A stretch of 32,400 nt of DNA, taken from NCBI GenBank assembly GCA_902774075.1, contig CACYGT010000013.1, positions 1 to 32,400 on the forward strand. Direction: 5' to 3'. The translations under genes were made by a program, and so were the position numbers. Positions within the stretch are counted from its first letter, which is position 1, and each line of letters starts with the position of its first letter. A model generated the notes under the pieces. It searched no databases, was not told the origin of the DNA, and worked only from the letters and a program-made list of their open reading frames with translations. The stretch is from an uncultured Bacteroidales bacterium. Its GTDB lineage: Bacteria; Bacteroidota; Bacteroidia; Bacteroidales; Paludibacteraceae. Below, one piece after another: positions 25,501-32,305 of this stretch.

Positions 25501-28500
25501 TCGGGATACCGTGATACCGGAATCCTGGGATACCGAAGAAGATTTGACCGCCCCTTATCCTCTCAGCCACGCCCAGACAGGTGTCTATTTCGAGTGCATG
25601 AAGAACCCCACTTCTACACTCTATAATATACCTATGCGCGCGAGACTGCCGCTGGAGATTGAGAACGAGACCCTCCGCGCAGCAGTAGAGCAAGTGGTCA
25701 ATAACCACCCCGAACTCTTCGTTCATTTCCGCACCAACGATACCGGCGTCGAGCAGATCGTCGAGCAGCAAGAACTGAAAGTTGAAAGTTTAGAGTTGAA
25801 GGAATCCGAACTCGAAGCCTTCCGTGCGGAGTTCGTTCGGCCGTTCAACTTGAGCAAAGACCTGCTGTGCCGTTTCGCCATCGTGCGCACCGAAGTGGCG
25901 CTCTACCTCTACTGCGACATGCACCACCTCGTTTGCGACGGCGCGTCGTACGATGTGTTCTTCAACGAACTCTGCGCCCTGCTCGACGGCGGAGCCATCG
26001 ACAAAGAGATGTGCTCGTACGCCCAGTTCGTAGCTGATGAACAAGCTGCCAAAGACGGCGAGGAATATGCATCGGCGAAGGAGTTCTTCCATTCGCAACT
26101 TGCACAGGTAGAAGGTATTACCGAACTCGCACCGGACCTCACCAATCCCAAAGACGGAGAGATAGGACAACTCTATGCGCCGATGGATATCAAGGCCGCG
26201 GAGAGTCTGGCTAAGATCGCAGGCGTCACCCCCGCCGGTGCGACCCTCGCCGCGGTCTTCTATACCCTCGCGCGCTTTGCGAACGCTGACGACCTCTGTA
26301 TCACCACCATCTCCAACGGACGCTCTAACCTCAAGATGGCGAACACCGTCGGCATGATGGTCAACACCCTCGCGCTAAGCAGTAAGATAGCCGACCAGAC
26401 CGTCGAGGACTTCGTCCGCGAGACCGGAACACATTTCGAAGAGACCCTCGCCCACGAGAACTACCCGTTTGCGCAAATCGCAGCCGACTACGACCTCACG
26501 GCGGAGATCATGTTCGCTTACCAACTTGGTGTACTCTCTGAGTACAAGATCAAGGGACAAGCCATCACGACCGAGAACATGGAGCTCAACGTGCCCAAGT
26601 TCAAGATTGCGTTCTATATCGTCGAAGTGGAAGGCCAACCGAGCGTCGCTATCGAGTACGATAACGGCCGTTACAGCCGCGAACTGATGCAGTCGCTCGC
26701 GCAGTCGGTAAGCAACGCCCTCAGTGCCTTTGCCGCTCAGCCGAAGGCTACCCTGCGCTCGATCTCGCTCATGGGCGAAGCGCAGACGAAGCTGCTCGAC
26801 AGTTTCAACGAGACCGCTGTGCCCTACGATAACACGCAGACCATCCTCTCGCTCTTCAAAGCGCAGGTAGCCAAGACCCCCGATGCCCTCGCGCTCGTCT
26901 ATACCGACAAACGCTTCACCTACCGCGAGGTCGATGAACTGTCCGACCGCATCGCCGCGGGCTTGCACCCGACGACCAACGTCATCGCCATCAAAGTGCA
27001 GCGCAGCGAGTGGATGGTACTCGGTGCCTTAGCCGTCCTCAAGACCGGCTGTGCCTACCTGCCGCTCGACCCCTCGTATCCCGAGGAGCGCCTCGCTTAC
27101 ATGCAGCAGGATGCCAACAGCTGCATGCTCCTGACCGAAAAAGAGTTCGAGGAGCTTCAGAATACTCCCGTAACCGGTAAACCCTTACCCGTAACCGCTA
27201 AGCCCTCCGACCTCTTCATCTTGTTGTACACGAGCGGCTCGACAGGCGTGCCTAAGGGCGTCCAGCTCGAGCACGGTAACCTCGTCGCGTTCTGTCACTG
27301 GTACCAGCGGTACTACGACCTGCATGTCGGTCATAAGGTAGCGGCATACGCCTCCTTCGGTTTCGATGCCTGCATGATGGACCTCTATCCGGCGCTGACG
27401 TGCGGCGCAGCCGTTTATATCGTGCCGGAAGATCTGCGTCTTAACCTGCCCGAACTCGGCCGTTATTTCGATGCCGAAGGCATCACGCACTCCTTCATGA
27501 CCACCCAGATTGGCTATCAGTTCGCGACGAACGTGGACTGTCATTCGCTCCTCCACCTCTCCGTGGGCGGCGAAGCCCTCTCGGCACTCAACCCGCCGAC
27601 GAACTACAAGATGCACAACGGTTACGGTCCGACGGAGTGTACCATCTTCACAACAACCTACCTCCTCAACGAATACGAGCAACATATACCTATCGGCAAA
27701 CCGCTTGATAACCTGCAGCTCTTCATCATGGACACCAACGGCCAACGTCTGCCGCTCGGTGCTACCGGCGAACTCTGGGTCAGCGGTCCGCAGGTCAGCC
27801 GAGGATACCTCAATCTCCCCGAGAAAACCGCCGAGACCTTCGTCACATGGAACGGCAAGCGTTGCTACCGAACCGGTGACATCGTGCGTTACCTGCCCGA
27901 CGGCAATATCCAGTTTGTCGGCCGTCGTGACGGACAGGTTAAGATCCGCGGTTTCCGTATCGAGCTCAAAGAAGTAGAGGCGGTCATCCGTCAGTTCGAC
28001 GGCATCAAGGATGCCACCGTTCAGGCCTTTGACTACCCCAACGGAGGTAAGTTCATCGCTGCCTATATCGTCAGTGACCAACAGATTGATATCCAGGCGC
28101 TCAACGCCTTCATCCGCGAGCGCAAGCCGCCGTACATGGTGCCGGCGGCTACGATGCAGATCGACCTCATCCCGCTCAACCAGAACCAGAAGGTCAACAA
28201 ACGTGCCCTGCCTGCGCCGAAGATTCAGGCAGACGACCACGACTACGTAGCGCCAGCCAACGATACCGAGAAACTCTTCGCGGATATCTTCGCGTCTGTC
28301 CTCTCGCTCGACAAGGTCGGTGCCACGGATAACTTCTTCGAGCTGGGCGGTACCTCGCTCATGGTGACGCGCGTCATCATCGAGGCCGACAAAGCCGGCA
28401 AGCATATCGCCTATGCCGATCTCTTCGCCCACACTACCCCGCGCGAACTGGCGACCCTCGTGGACGGACAGGGAGCGGCGGACGAAGGCGAGACCGTCGA

Positions 28501-29698
28501 TCGCGAGATCACCGAGTTCGACTATACCGCTATCAACAACATCCTTCAAGCCAACAGCCTCGAGACCTTCAAGGCCGGCGAGCGCCAGGACTTGGGCAAC
28601 GTCCTCCTCACCGGAGCGACGGGTTACCTCGGTATCCATGTGCTCAAAGAGCTCATCGACTCCGACGCCAAGACCATCACCTGTCTCGTGCGCGGTAAGA
28701 GTCATGAAGATGCGGAGCGTCGTGTGCGTAACCTGCTCTTCTACTACTTCAGCCGTCGCTTCGACGAGCTCTTCGGCACGCGTATCTTCGTCGTCCAAGG
28801 CGATGTCACCAGTGATTTCAAATTACCAATGACAAATGACAAATCACAAATAGACACCGTCTTCAACTGCGCGGCCAACGTCAAGCACTTCTCCAAGGGT
28901 ACGGACATCGAAGATGTCAATATCGGCGGCGCACAGCGCTGTGTGGACTTCTGTCTCGCTACAGGCGCGGCACTCGTCCATGTCTCCACGACCTCGACGG
29001 GTGGTGTCTGGATCGGCAATAACATGCCGGCACCGACCCTCACGGAGCGGAACATATGGTTCGGACAGTACCTCGGCAACCAGTACATGCACTCGAAGTT
29101 CTTGGCTGACCGCCTCATCCTTGATGCGGTCGCTACCAAGGGTCTGCGCGCTAAGATCATGCGTGTCGGTAACCTCGCCGCGCGTAGCTATGACGGAGAG
29201 TTCCAGGTTAACTTCTCCACCAACAGTTACATGGGACGTATCAAGATCTTCAACATGCTCGGTTGCTGTCCGTACGACCAGTACGATAACCCCACAGAGT
29301 TCTCGCCGATCGACCAGACGGCCAAAGCGATCGTGCTGCTGGCAACCACGCCGAAAGAGTGTACGGTCTTCCAGCCGTATAACACCCACACGCGTCTGTT
29401 AGGAAACGTGCTGCAGGTACTCGACAAACTGGGTACCGAGATGCAGTTCGTTGAGCCCGAGGCCTTCGGTATGGCCATCCAGCAAGCGGCTCTGGATCCA
29501 CAGAAAGCGCCGTTATTAACGACGATGCTGGCGTACCAGAACATCGCGCACGGTCAACCGACCCAGATAGTAGACCGCAACAACGAATACACGTCTCAAG
29601 TACTGCTGCGTCTCGGTTTCCGCTGGACCGAACCCGATAACGAGTATATCGGTCGCATGCTGACCGCGATCAGCCAACTGGGATTCTTTGATGTATAA
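22592..29698 (+). CDS. Dimodular NRPS, C-A-PCP-C-A-PCP-reductase
   Basis: Non-ribosomal peptide synthetase of 2368 residues. C1 about 1-430, HHVLADG at 129-135 intact; A1 about 445-885, with YTSGTTGTPKG from 549, YGPTECT, YRTGDIV and the Lys of NQKVNKRAL; PCP1 about 890-965, carrier Ser926 in VGLSSI. C2 about 985-1420, HHLVCDG at 1111-1117; A2 about 1425-1870, YTSGSTGVPKG from 1546; PCP2 about 1885-1955, Ser1922 in ELGGTSL. The terminal reductase is about 1990-2368, with TGATGYLG from 2007 and YMHSK (Tyr2165, Lys2169). All core residues are present. A reductase end implies release as an aldehyde or alcohol. The N-terminal C domain without a loading module suggests N-acylation. Three heptanucleotide arrays lie in frame, all near domain linkers or loops. 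Confidence 0.95.
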   Translation: MKSPLSQAQGGVYYACETSVSDEYNYQNPVLFTLPEDADLGRLQQAVQNALAAHPYLGSKVVVNDEGIPEMESNVEGVAFKVERFEVSEAEWKAAQETFAQTMDIHSDKLYRAEIYSVNGKSYLYIDLHHVLADGFSVTLLLRDIERLYNGKKPAGELMDGAAIANDEAAQRADEALMGEAKEWYAKTFCDAADTDSLPIPEPILALSDQPAESRYQMFPLAVSKDEIQTIEKRFGAKESVIMQTAFAQLLATYSAEEKASYCTAFWGRTDRRTLGSITMMVHTLPVFLQTKADTPIADMLASMDEQLHLTQKYQFYAYPDAVRDLGLNNQVMFVYQGAVLADKRGLHLGETLVPYTDLRKPTPGWKLCAELFETDGQYALKLSYNTADYSEAFLQQLAAAYSMILRSMVTAECVKEIEYCAEEQITWLDALNPKDPQPSKGSLVARFKEHVKNQPNALCIVAGDKRLTYAEVDKLSDSLDPQYTQRCGEHVIGYSVPRNEQMIIVPLSIAKAGMTAMPLDSSYPAERLDFMRSDAAQYEGGEAFILLYTSGTTGTPKGVMLSEQNILTFCDFHTKRIGLTNESRYATYAGYGFDAFMCDLWGCMTAGASMYVIGDDIRFDLDAIHDYILSEQITHIFMTTQVATQLVQNFPDIPCLQHLGTGGEKLMSLDPPTYKLQNAYGPTECTVYVSCYYVHQNEPNIPIGSANDSAQLFIVNKYGHRVPWGAAGELLIAGPQVGIGYLNQPEKTAQAFVEWNGKRVYRTGDIVRYRHDGEIEFVGRKDGQVKIRGFRIELKEVEAVIRQFEGIKDATVQAFDYPSGGKFIAAYIVSDQKIDIQALNAFIMDQKPPYMVPAVTMQIDAIPLNQNQKVNKRALPEPKAQTDDTPKEAAPLNVLEEQLADIVAGIVNNRDFGITTDLRYVGLSSISAIKLATQVYKRFGVQLDAKLLVKGANIQTIENEILVAMLGGHRDTVIPESWDTEEDLTAPYPLSHAQTGVYFECMKNPTSTLYNIPMRARLPLEIENETLRAAVEQVVNNHPELFVHFRTNDTGVEQIVEQQELKVESLELKESELEAFRAEFVRPFNLSKDLLCRFAIVRTEVALYLYCDMHHLVCDGASYDVFFNELCALLDGGAIDKEMCSYAQFVADEQAAKDGEEYASAKEFFHSQLAQVEGITELAPDLTNPKDGEIGQLYAPMDIKAAESLAKIAGVTPAGATLAAVFYTLARFANADDLCITTISNGRSNLKMANTVGMMVNTLALSSKIADQTVEDFVRETGTHFEETLAHENYPFAQIAADYDLTAEIMFAYQLGVLSEYKIKGQAITTENMELNVPKFKIAFYIVEVEGQPSVAIEYDNGRYSRELMQSLAQSVSNALSAFAAQPKATLRSISLMGEAQTKLLDSFNETAVPYDNTQTILSLFKAQVAKTPDALALVYTDKRFTYREVDELSDRIAAGLHPTTNVIAIKVQRSEWMVLGALAVLKTGCAYLPLDPSYPEERLAYMQQDANSCMLLTEKEFEELQNTPVTGKPLPVTAKPSDLFILLYTSGSTGVPKGVQLEHGNLVAFCHWYQRYYDLHVGHKVAAYASFGFDACMMDLYPALTCGAAVYIVPEDLRLNLPELGRYFDAEGITHSFMTTQIGYQFATNVDCHSLLHLSVGGEALSALNPPTNYKMHNGYGPTECTIFTTTYLLNEYEQHIPIGKPLDNLQLFIMDTNGQRLPLGATGELWVSGPQVSRGYLNLPEKTAETFVTWNGKRCYRTGDIVRYLPDGNIQFVGRRDGQVKIRGFRIELKEVEAVIRQFDGIKDATVQAFDYPNGGKFIAAYIVSDQQIDIQALNAFIRERKPPYMVPAATMQIDLIPLNQNQKVNKRALPAPKIQADDHDYVAPANDTEKLFADIFASVLSLDKVGATDNFFELGGTSLMVTRVIIEADKAGKHIAYADLFAHTTPRELATLVDGQGAADEGETVDREITEFDYTAINNILQANSLETFKAGERQDLGNVLLTGATGYLGIHVLKELIDSDAKTITCLVRGKSHEDAERRVRNLLFYYFSRRFDELFGTRIFVVQGDVTSDFKLPMTNDKSQIDTVFNCAANVKHFSKGTDIEDVNIGGAQRCVDFCLATGAALVHVSTTSTGGVWIGNNMPAPTLTERNIWFGQYLGNQYMHSKFLADRLILDAVATKGLRAKIMRVGNLAARSYDGEFQVNFSTNSYMGRIKIFNMLGCCPYDQYDNPTEFSPIDQTAKAIVLLATTPKECTVFQPYNTHTRLLGNVLQVLDKLGTEMQFVEPEAFGMAIQQAALDPQKAPLLTTMLAYQNIAHGQPTQIVDRNNEYTSQVLLRLGFRWTEPDNEYIGRMLTAISQLGFFDV
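25773..25800 (+). repeat. Heptanucleotide array in NRPS C2 domain
   Basis: Units AACTGAA, AGTTGAA, AGTTTAG, AGTTGAA. It encodes a Glu/Leu/Lys/Val/Ser-rich segment before the HHLVCDG part of the second condensation domain. The unit is the reverse complement family of the array at 17405-17432. Confidence 0.82.
27167..27201 (+). repeat. Heptanucleotide array in NRPS A2 domain
   Basis: Units CCCGTAA, CCGGTAA, ACCCTTA, CCCGTAA, CCGCTAA, encoding TPVTGKPLPVTAK just before the YTSGSTG motif. In reverse complement it belongs to the GGTTACG/GGTGACG family of 21565-21592 and 30124-30151. A1 lacks this stretch entirely. Confidence 0.87.
28816..28850 (+). repeat. Heptanucleotide array in NRPS reductase domain
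   Basis: Units TTTCAAA, TTACCAA, TGACAAA, TGACAAA, TCACAAA, encoding FKLPMTNDKSQ in a loop of the reductase after the VVQGDVT strand. Same unit family as the leuS array. Confidence 0.88.
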
Positions 29699-29703
29699 GG
29701 AGG
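29698..29703 (+). promoter_or_regulatory. Strong Shine-Dalgarno before the TonB receptor
   Basis: AGGAGG overlaps the last base of the NRPS stop and lies 7 bases before the ATG at 29711. A full match to the anti-Shine-Dalgarno is rare among the genes of this window; the only other is before the holin-like gene (18890-18895). Confidence 0.6.
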
Positions 29704-29710
29704 TAGAGGT

Positions 29711-31480
29711 ATGTTCTTTTTGAGCATCTTATTGGCTGTCTCGTTGCTACTGGACGAAGTGAGTGTGACGGGACACCGTGCTGAGGTGGAATCGGACAAC
29801 ATGCGTCTGGTGATGACGCTGAACGCAGAAGACGTACAGTTATTGCCGGTGAAGACGGTGGCGGACTTGCTCCAATACCTTCCCGGCATCGACGTACGTC
29901 AACGCGGCGCCAGCGGGGTGCAGATGGACCCTTCTGTTCGGGGAGGCTCCGCAAAACAGGTCAAAGTGCTGCTCAACGGCATCGACATGACCGATCCCCA
30001 GACCGAGCACTACTCGATGGATATCCCCATCGATCCCCTCGTCATCGAGCGTATCGAAGTGCTGCAAGGCACCAACTACGCCATCGATGCCTTCTCCGGA
30101 GCGATCAATATTGTGACCAAAGCGGTTACGGGTGACGGGGTACAGGTGACGGGTCAGATGACGGCCGGAGAGTACGGTTTGGCCCATCCGGTGATGGCGG
30201 TGCGGGCGCATAAAAACGAATGGTACGTCAACAGTTCGGCTTCGTACAACCGATCGGACGGCTATGACCACAACACGGATTACCAGATCGTCAACGCTTT
30301 TGTGCAGACCGGTTACCAAGGGCTGGATATCCAGGCAGGCGCGCAGTTCAAGGATGCAGGCGCAAACAGTTTTTACACTACCAAGTATCCCGATCAGTTC
30401 GATGCCACACGCATGGCTTTCGGTTCGATAGCCTATCAGCACCGTTGGCAGAGCGGTTGGGCGGTGCACACCCATGCCTATTACCGCACTCACTATGACC
30501 GGTATGAGTTAGTCCGAGGTACGCCGCTTAACCGCCATTGGACCCACACGGCCGGGGTGCATGCCGAAGGCAGTTGGTCCAACGAATGGTCCAAGACGAT
30601 GGCGGGTGTGGAGGTAAGAAACGAGTATATCCGCTCCACCAACATAGGTATCCATAACCGCACCCAACTGCGTTATTTTGCCGAGCAGCGTTTCTTCTGG
30701 CGCGGCCTGAGTGCCGCCGTAGGTGCTGCAGGCATCTGGAACACCCAGTTCGGACACGATTGGTCGCTGGGCGCCAACATAGGGTATGAACCGATAGCGG
30801 GTCTGCATCTCTTTGCGAACGTCAACCGGGCTATCCGTGTACCGACGTTTACCGACCTCTATTACCATGCCGCCACCCAACAGGCGGACTCGCTCACCAA
30901 GCCCGAGAAAGCGCTGCAGGTGGAGTTGTCCGCGCAGTACAGCAAGGGACATTGGTTCGCCTCTGTGGCCGGTTATTACCGATGGGGAAAAGATATCATC
31001 GATTGGATCAAGGCCCCCGACCAGGAGGTCATCGTCTGGCGCAGTACCAACAACTCCCGCGTCAATGCGGCAGGTGTCGAGGCGACGGTAGGAGTACAGG
31101 GCTATGAATGGATCAAACGTATCGAACTCAGTTATGCTTTCTGCGATGTACAGGCAGATGCGGGCGGAATGATGTCGCTCTATGTGCTGGATTACCTGCG
31201 CCACAAAGCCACCCTGCGTATCGAGCATCGCATCTACAAAGGCTTTGGTGCCTCATGGGCCCTGTCTTTCCGCCAACGTGAGGGAACCTACACCTCCCGC
31301 GAGGGTACAGTAGAACACTACCATCCTGTGTGGCTCTTGGACGGCAGTGTCTATTGGCATAATGAGTTCTTAAAAGTGAGTGTGGACGCCAAGAACATGG
31401 CAGACCAACGCTACTATGACTTCTCAGGTGTGCTCCAACCGCGCCATTGGGTCAGCGCCACCGTACAGTTCACTCTCTGA
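29711..31480 (+). CDS. TonB-dependent outer-membrane receptor
   Basis: A 589-residue receptor for TonB-driven uptake. A short hydrophobic leader (MFFLSILLAVSLLL, with no basic residue) precedes a likely TonB box (DEVSVTGHR). The plug domain (about 35-135) has VADLLQYLPGIDVRQRGASGVQ, PSVRGG and IERIEVLQGTNYAIDAFSGAINIVTK. The 22-strand barrel follows and includes NRAIRVPTFTDLYYH and the C-terminal VSATVQFTL. Size and plug resemble BtuB/FepA-like receptors rather than SusC. It follows the NRPS by 12 bases, suggesting a link to its product, but cobalamin or another substrate is equally possible. One heptanucleotide array lies right after the plug. Confidence 0.92.
   Translation: MFFLSILLAVSLLLDEVSVTGHRAEVESDNMRLVMTLNAEDVQLLPVKTVADLLQYLPGIDVRQRGASGVQMDPSVRGGSAKQVKVLLNGIDMTDPQTEHYSMDIPIDPLVIERIEVLQGTNYAIDAFSGAINIVTKAVTGDGVQVTGQMTAGEYGLAHPVMAVRAHKNEWYVNSSASYNRSDGYDHNTDYQIVNAFVQTGYQGLDIQAGAQFKDAGANSFYTTKYPDQFDATRMAFGSIAYQHRWQSGWAVHTHAYYRTHYDRYELVRGTPLNRHWTHTAGVHAEGSWSNEWSKTMAGVEVRNEYIRSTNIGIHNRTQLRYFAEQRFFWRGLSAAVGAAGIWNTQFGHDWSLGANIGYEPIAGLHLFANVNRAIRVPTFTDLYYHAATQQADSLTKPEKALQVELSAQYSKGHWFASVAGYYRWGKDIIDWIKAPDQEVIVWRSTNNSRVNAAGVEATVGVQGYEWIKRIELSYAFCDVQADAGGMMSLYVLDYLRHKATLRIEHRIYKGFGASWALSFRQREGTYTSREGTVEHYHPVWLLDGSVYWHNEFLKVSVDAKNMADQRYYDFSGVLQPRHWVSATVQFTL
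30124..30151 (+). repeat. Heptanucleotide array in the TonB receptor gene
   Basis: Units GGTTACG, GGTGACG, GGGTACA, GGTGACG, encoding VTGDGVQVTG at the plug-to-barrel border. Near copy of 21565-21592, same orientation and frame. Confidence 0.88.
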
Positions 31481-31483
31481 CCG

Positions 31484-32110
31484 CTACGCAGCCATGCTGC
31501 GGATATAGGCGAGGATGAGGTCTACGGCCGCGTCCTCGTTTATCTCGTCCATGTTGATGACGAGCTGGTAGTTGCGGGTGTCATAACGCGATGTGCCGGT
31601 GAACTCACGTACGTAGTTCTCGCGCATCTGATCCACTTTCTCGATCACCAGGCGCGCTTCCTCTTTGGACATGTTCTGTTCCCTCGCCACACGAGCCATG
31701 CGGCTGAGCATCGAAGCTTGGATGAAGATATTGAGGTGGTTCGGATGGTCACGATACATATAGAACGCCGTACGACCGGCGATGACACAGGAACTATCCT
31801 TGGCCAGCGCCTTGAGGATATTCGTCTCCGCGCGGAAGACATCTTCGGTTTCAATACCGGTCTGGTTCAGGTCGTAGCCCGAGTCCGATAAAGTCATCAT
31901 ACGCACGAACTCAGCTAACCAGCTCTGCTTGCGACCTTTTATTTCTTCTATATCCTCAGCAGAGAGGTTATAGCGCTCTTGCAATGCCTTGATGACAGCT
32001 TTGTCGTAGTACTCCACACCTAATTTTTCAGCCAACTTACGGCCGACCGTGCGACCGCCGCTTCCTAACTCACGATTGATCGTGATGACAAATTTATTAT
32101 TGATATTCAT
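31484..32110 (-). CDS. Cytidylate kinase-like protein
   Basis: A 208-residue P-loop protein of the cytidylate kinase-like family (PF13189, from memory). FVITINRELGSGGRTVGRKL carries a P-loop variant with Gly16-Ser-Gly-Gly-Arg20. VEYYDKAVI, SSCVIAGRTAFY and a C-terminal lid-like helical part (MARVAREQNMSKEEARL) follow. True CMP kinases differ in the substrate site, so the substrate is unknown. It converges on the TonB receptor gene with only 3 bases between the stops and no room for a terminator. Its leader of about 90 bases contains a period-8 repeat. Confidence 0.92.
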   Translation of the reverse strand: MNINNKFVITINRELGSGGRTVGRKLAEKLGVEYYDKAVIKALQERYNLSAEDIEEIKGRKQSWLAEFVRMMTLSDSGYDLNQTGIETEDVFRAETNILKALAKDSSCVIAGRTAFYMYRDHPNHLNIFIQASMLSRMARVAREQNMSKEEARLVIEKVDQMRENYVREFTGTSRYDTRNYQLVINMDEINEDAAVDLILAYIRSMAA

Positions 32111-32165
32111 ATTGAAAAATTATTTCTGGTATTTTTGTATAATAACAGCATTCCAAGACATAAAA

Positions 32166-32196
32166 GGTTAAGCTGTTTAATCGTTAAGCTGTTAAC
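32166..32196. repeat. Period-8 repeat in the kinase leader
   Basis: On the + strand TTAAGCTG, TTTAATCG, TTAAGCTG, TTAAC: four imperfect 8-base units. They lie between the promoter and the start of the cytidylate kinase-like gene. Confidence 0.7.
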
Positions 32197-32206
32197 AAAA
32201 CCGCTG

Positions 32207-32238
32207 CAAAGGTACGCAAAAAAAATGACATATGCAAT
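32207..32238 (-). promoter_or_regulatory. Promoter of the cytidylate kinase-like gene
   Basis: On the - strand ATTG (32235-32238), 20 bases beginning CATATGTCA, then TACCTTTG (32207-32214), followed by CAGCGG. It diverges from the promoter at 32253-32284. Confidence 0.82.
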
Positions 32239-32252
32239 ATTTTTTGCATTTT

Positions 32253-32284
32253 TTTGGATATGTCAGATTTTTTTTGTACCTTTG
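32253..32284 (+). promoter_or_regulatory. Promoter of the truncated right-end gene
   Basis: TTTG (32253-32256), 20 bases beginning GATATGTCA, then TACCTTTG (32277-32284). The -33 boxes of the two divergent promoters are only 14 bases apart. Confidence 0.85.
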
Positions 32285-32305
32285 CGGCAAAATTGACTCA
32301 CAGAT

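Noticed and set aside
23567-25771. A 734-codon open frame on the - strand opposite the NRPS
   Set aside because: It lies fully within the NRPS, whose every domain motif is intact. Long antisense frames are expected from its codon use. No promoter or family motif supports it.
27185-28798. A 537-codon - strand open frame opposite the second NRPS module
   Set aside because: Same reason; its residues are low-complexity Glu/Val/Asp/Arg strings typical of antisense reading.
29711-31480. Siderophore cluster: NRPS plus TonB receptor
   Set aside because: The NRPS has no visible hydroxamate, catecholate or thiazoline machinery and ends in a reductase; the receptor alone does not show a siderophore role.
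31478-31490. Terminator between the TonB receptor and the kinase-like gene
   Set aside because: Only 3 bases separate the convergent stops and no stem with a T-run is seen on either side.
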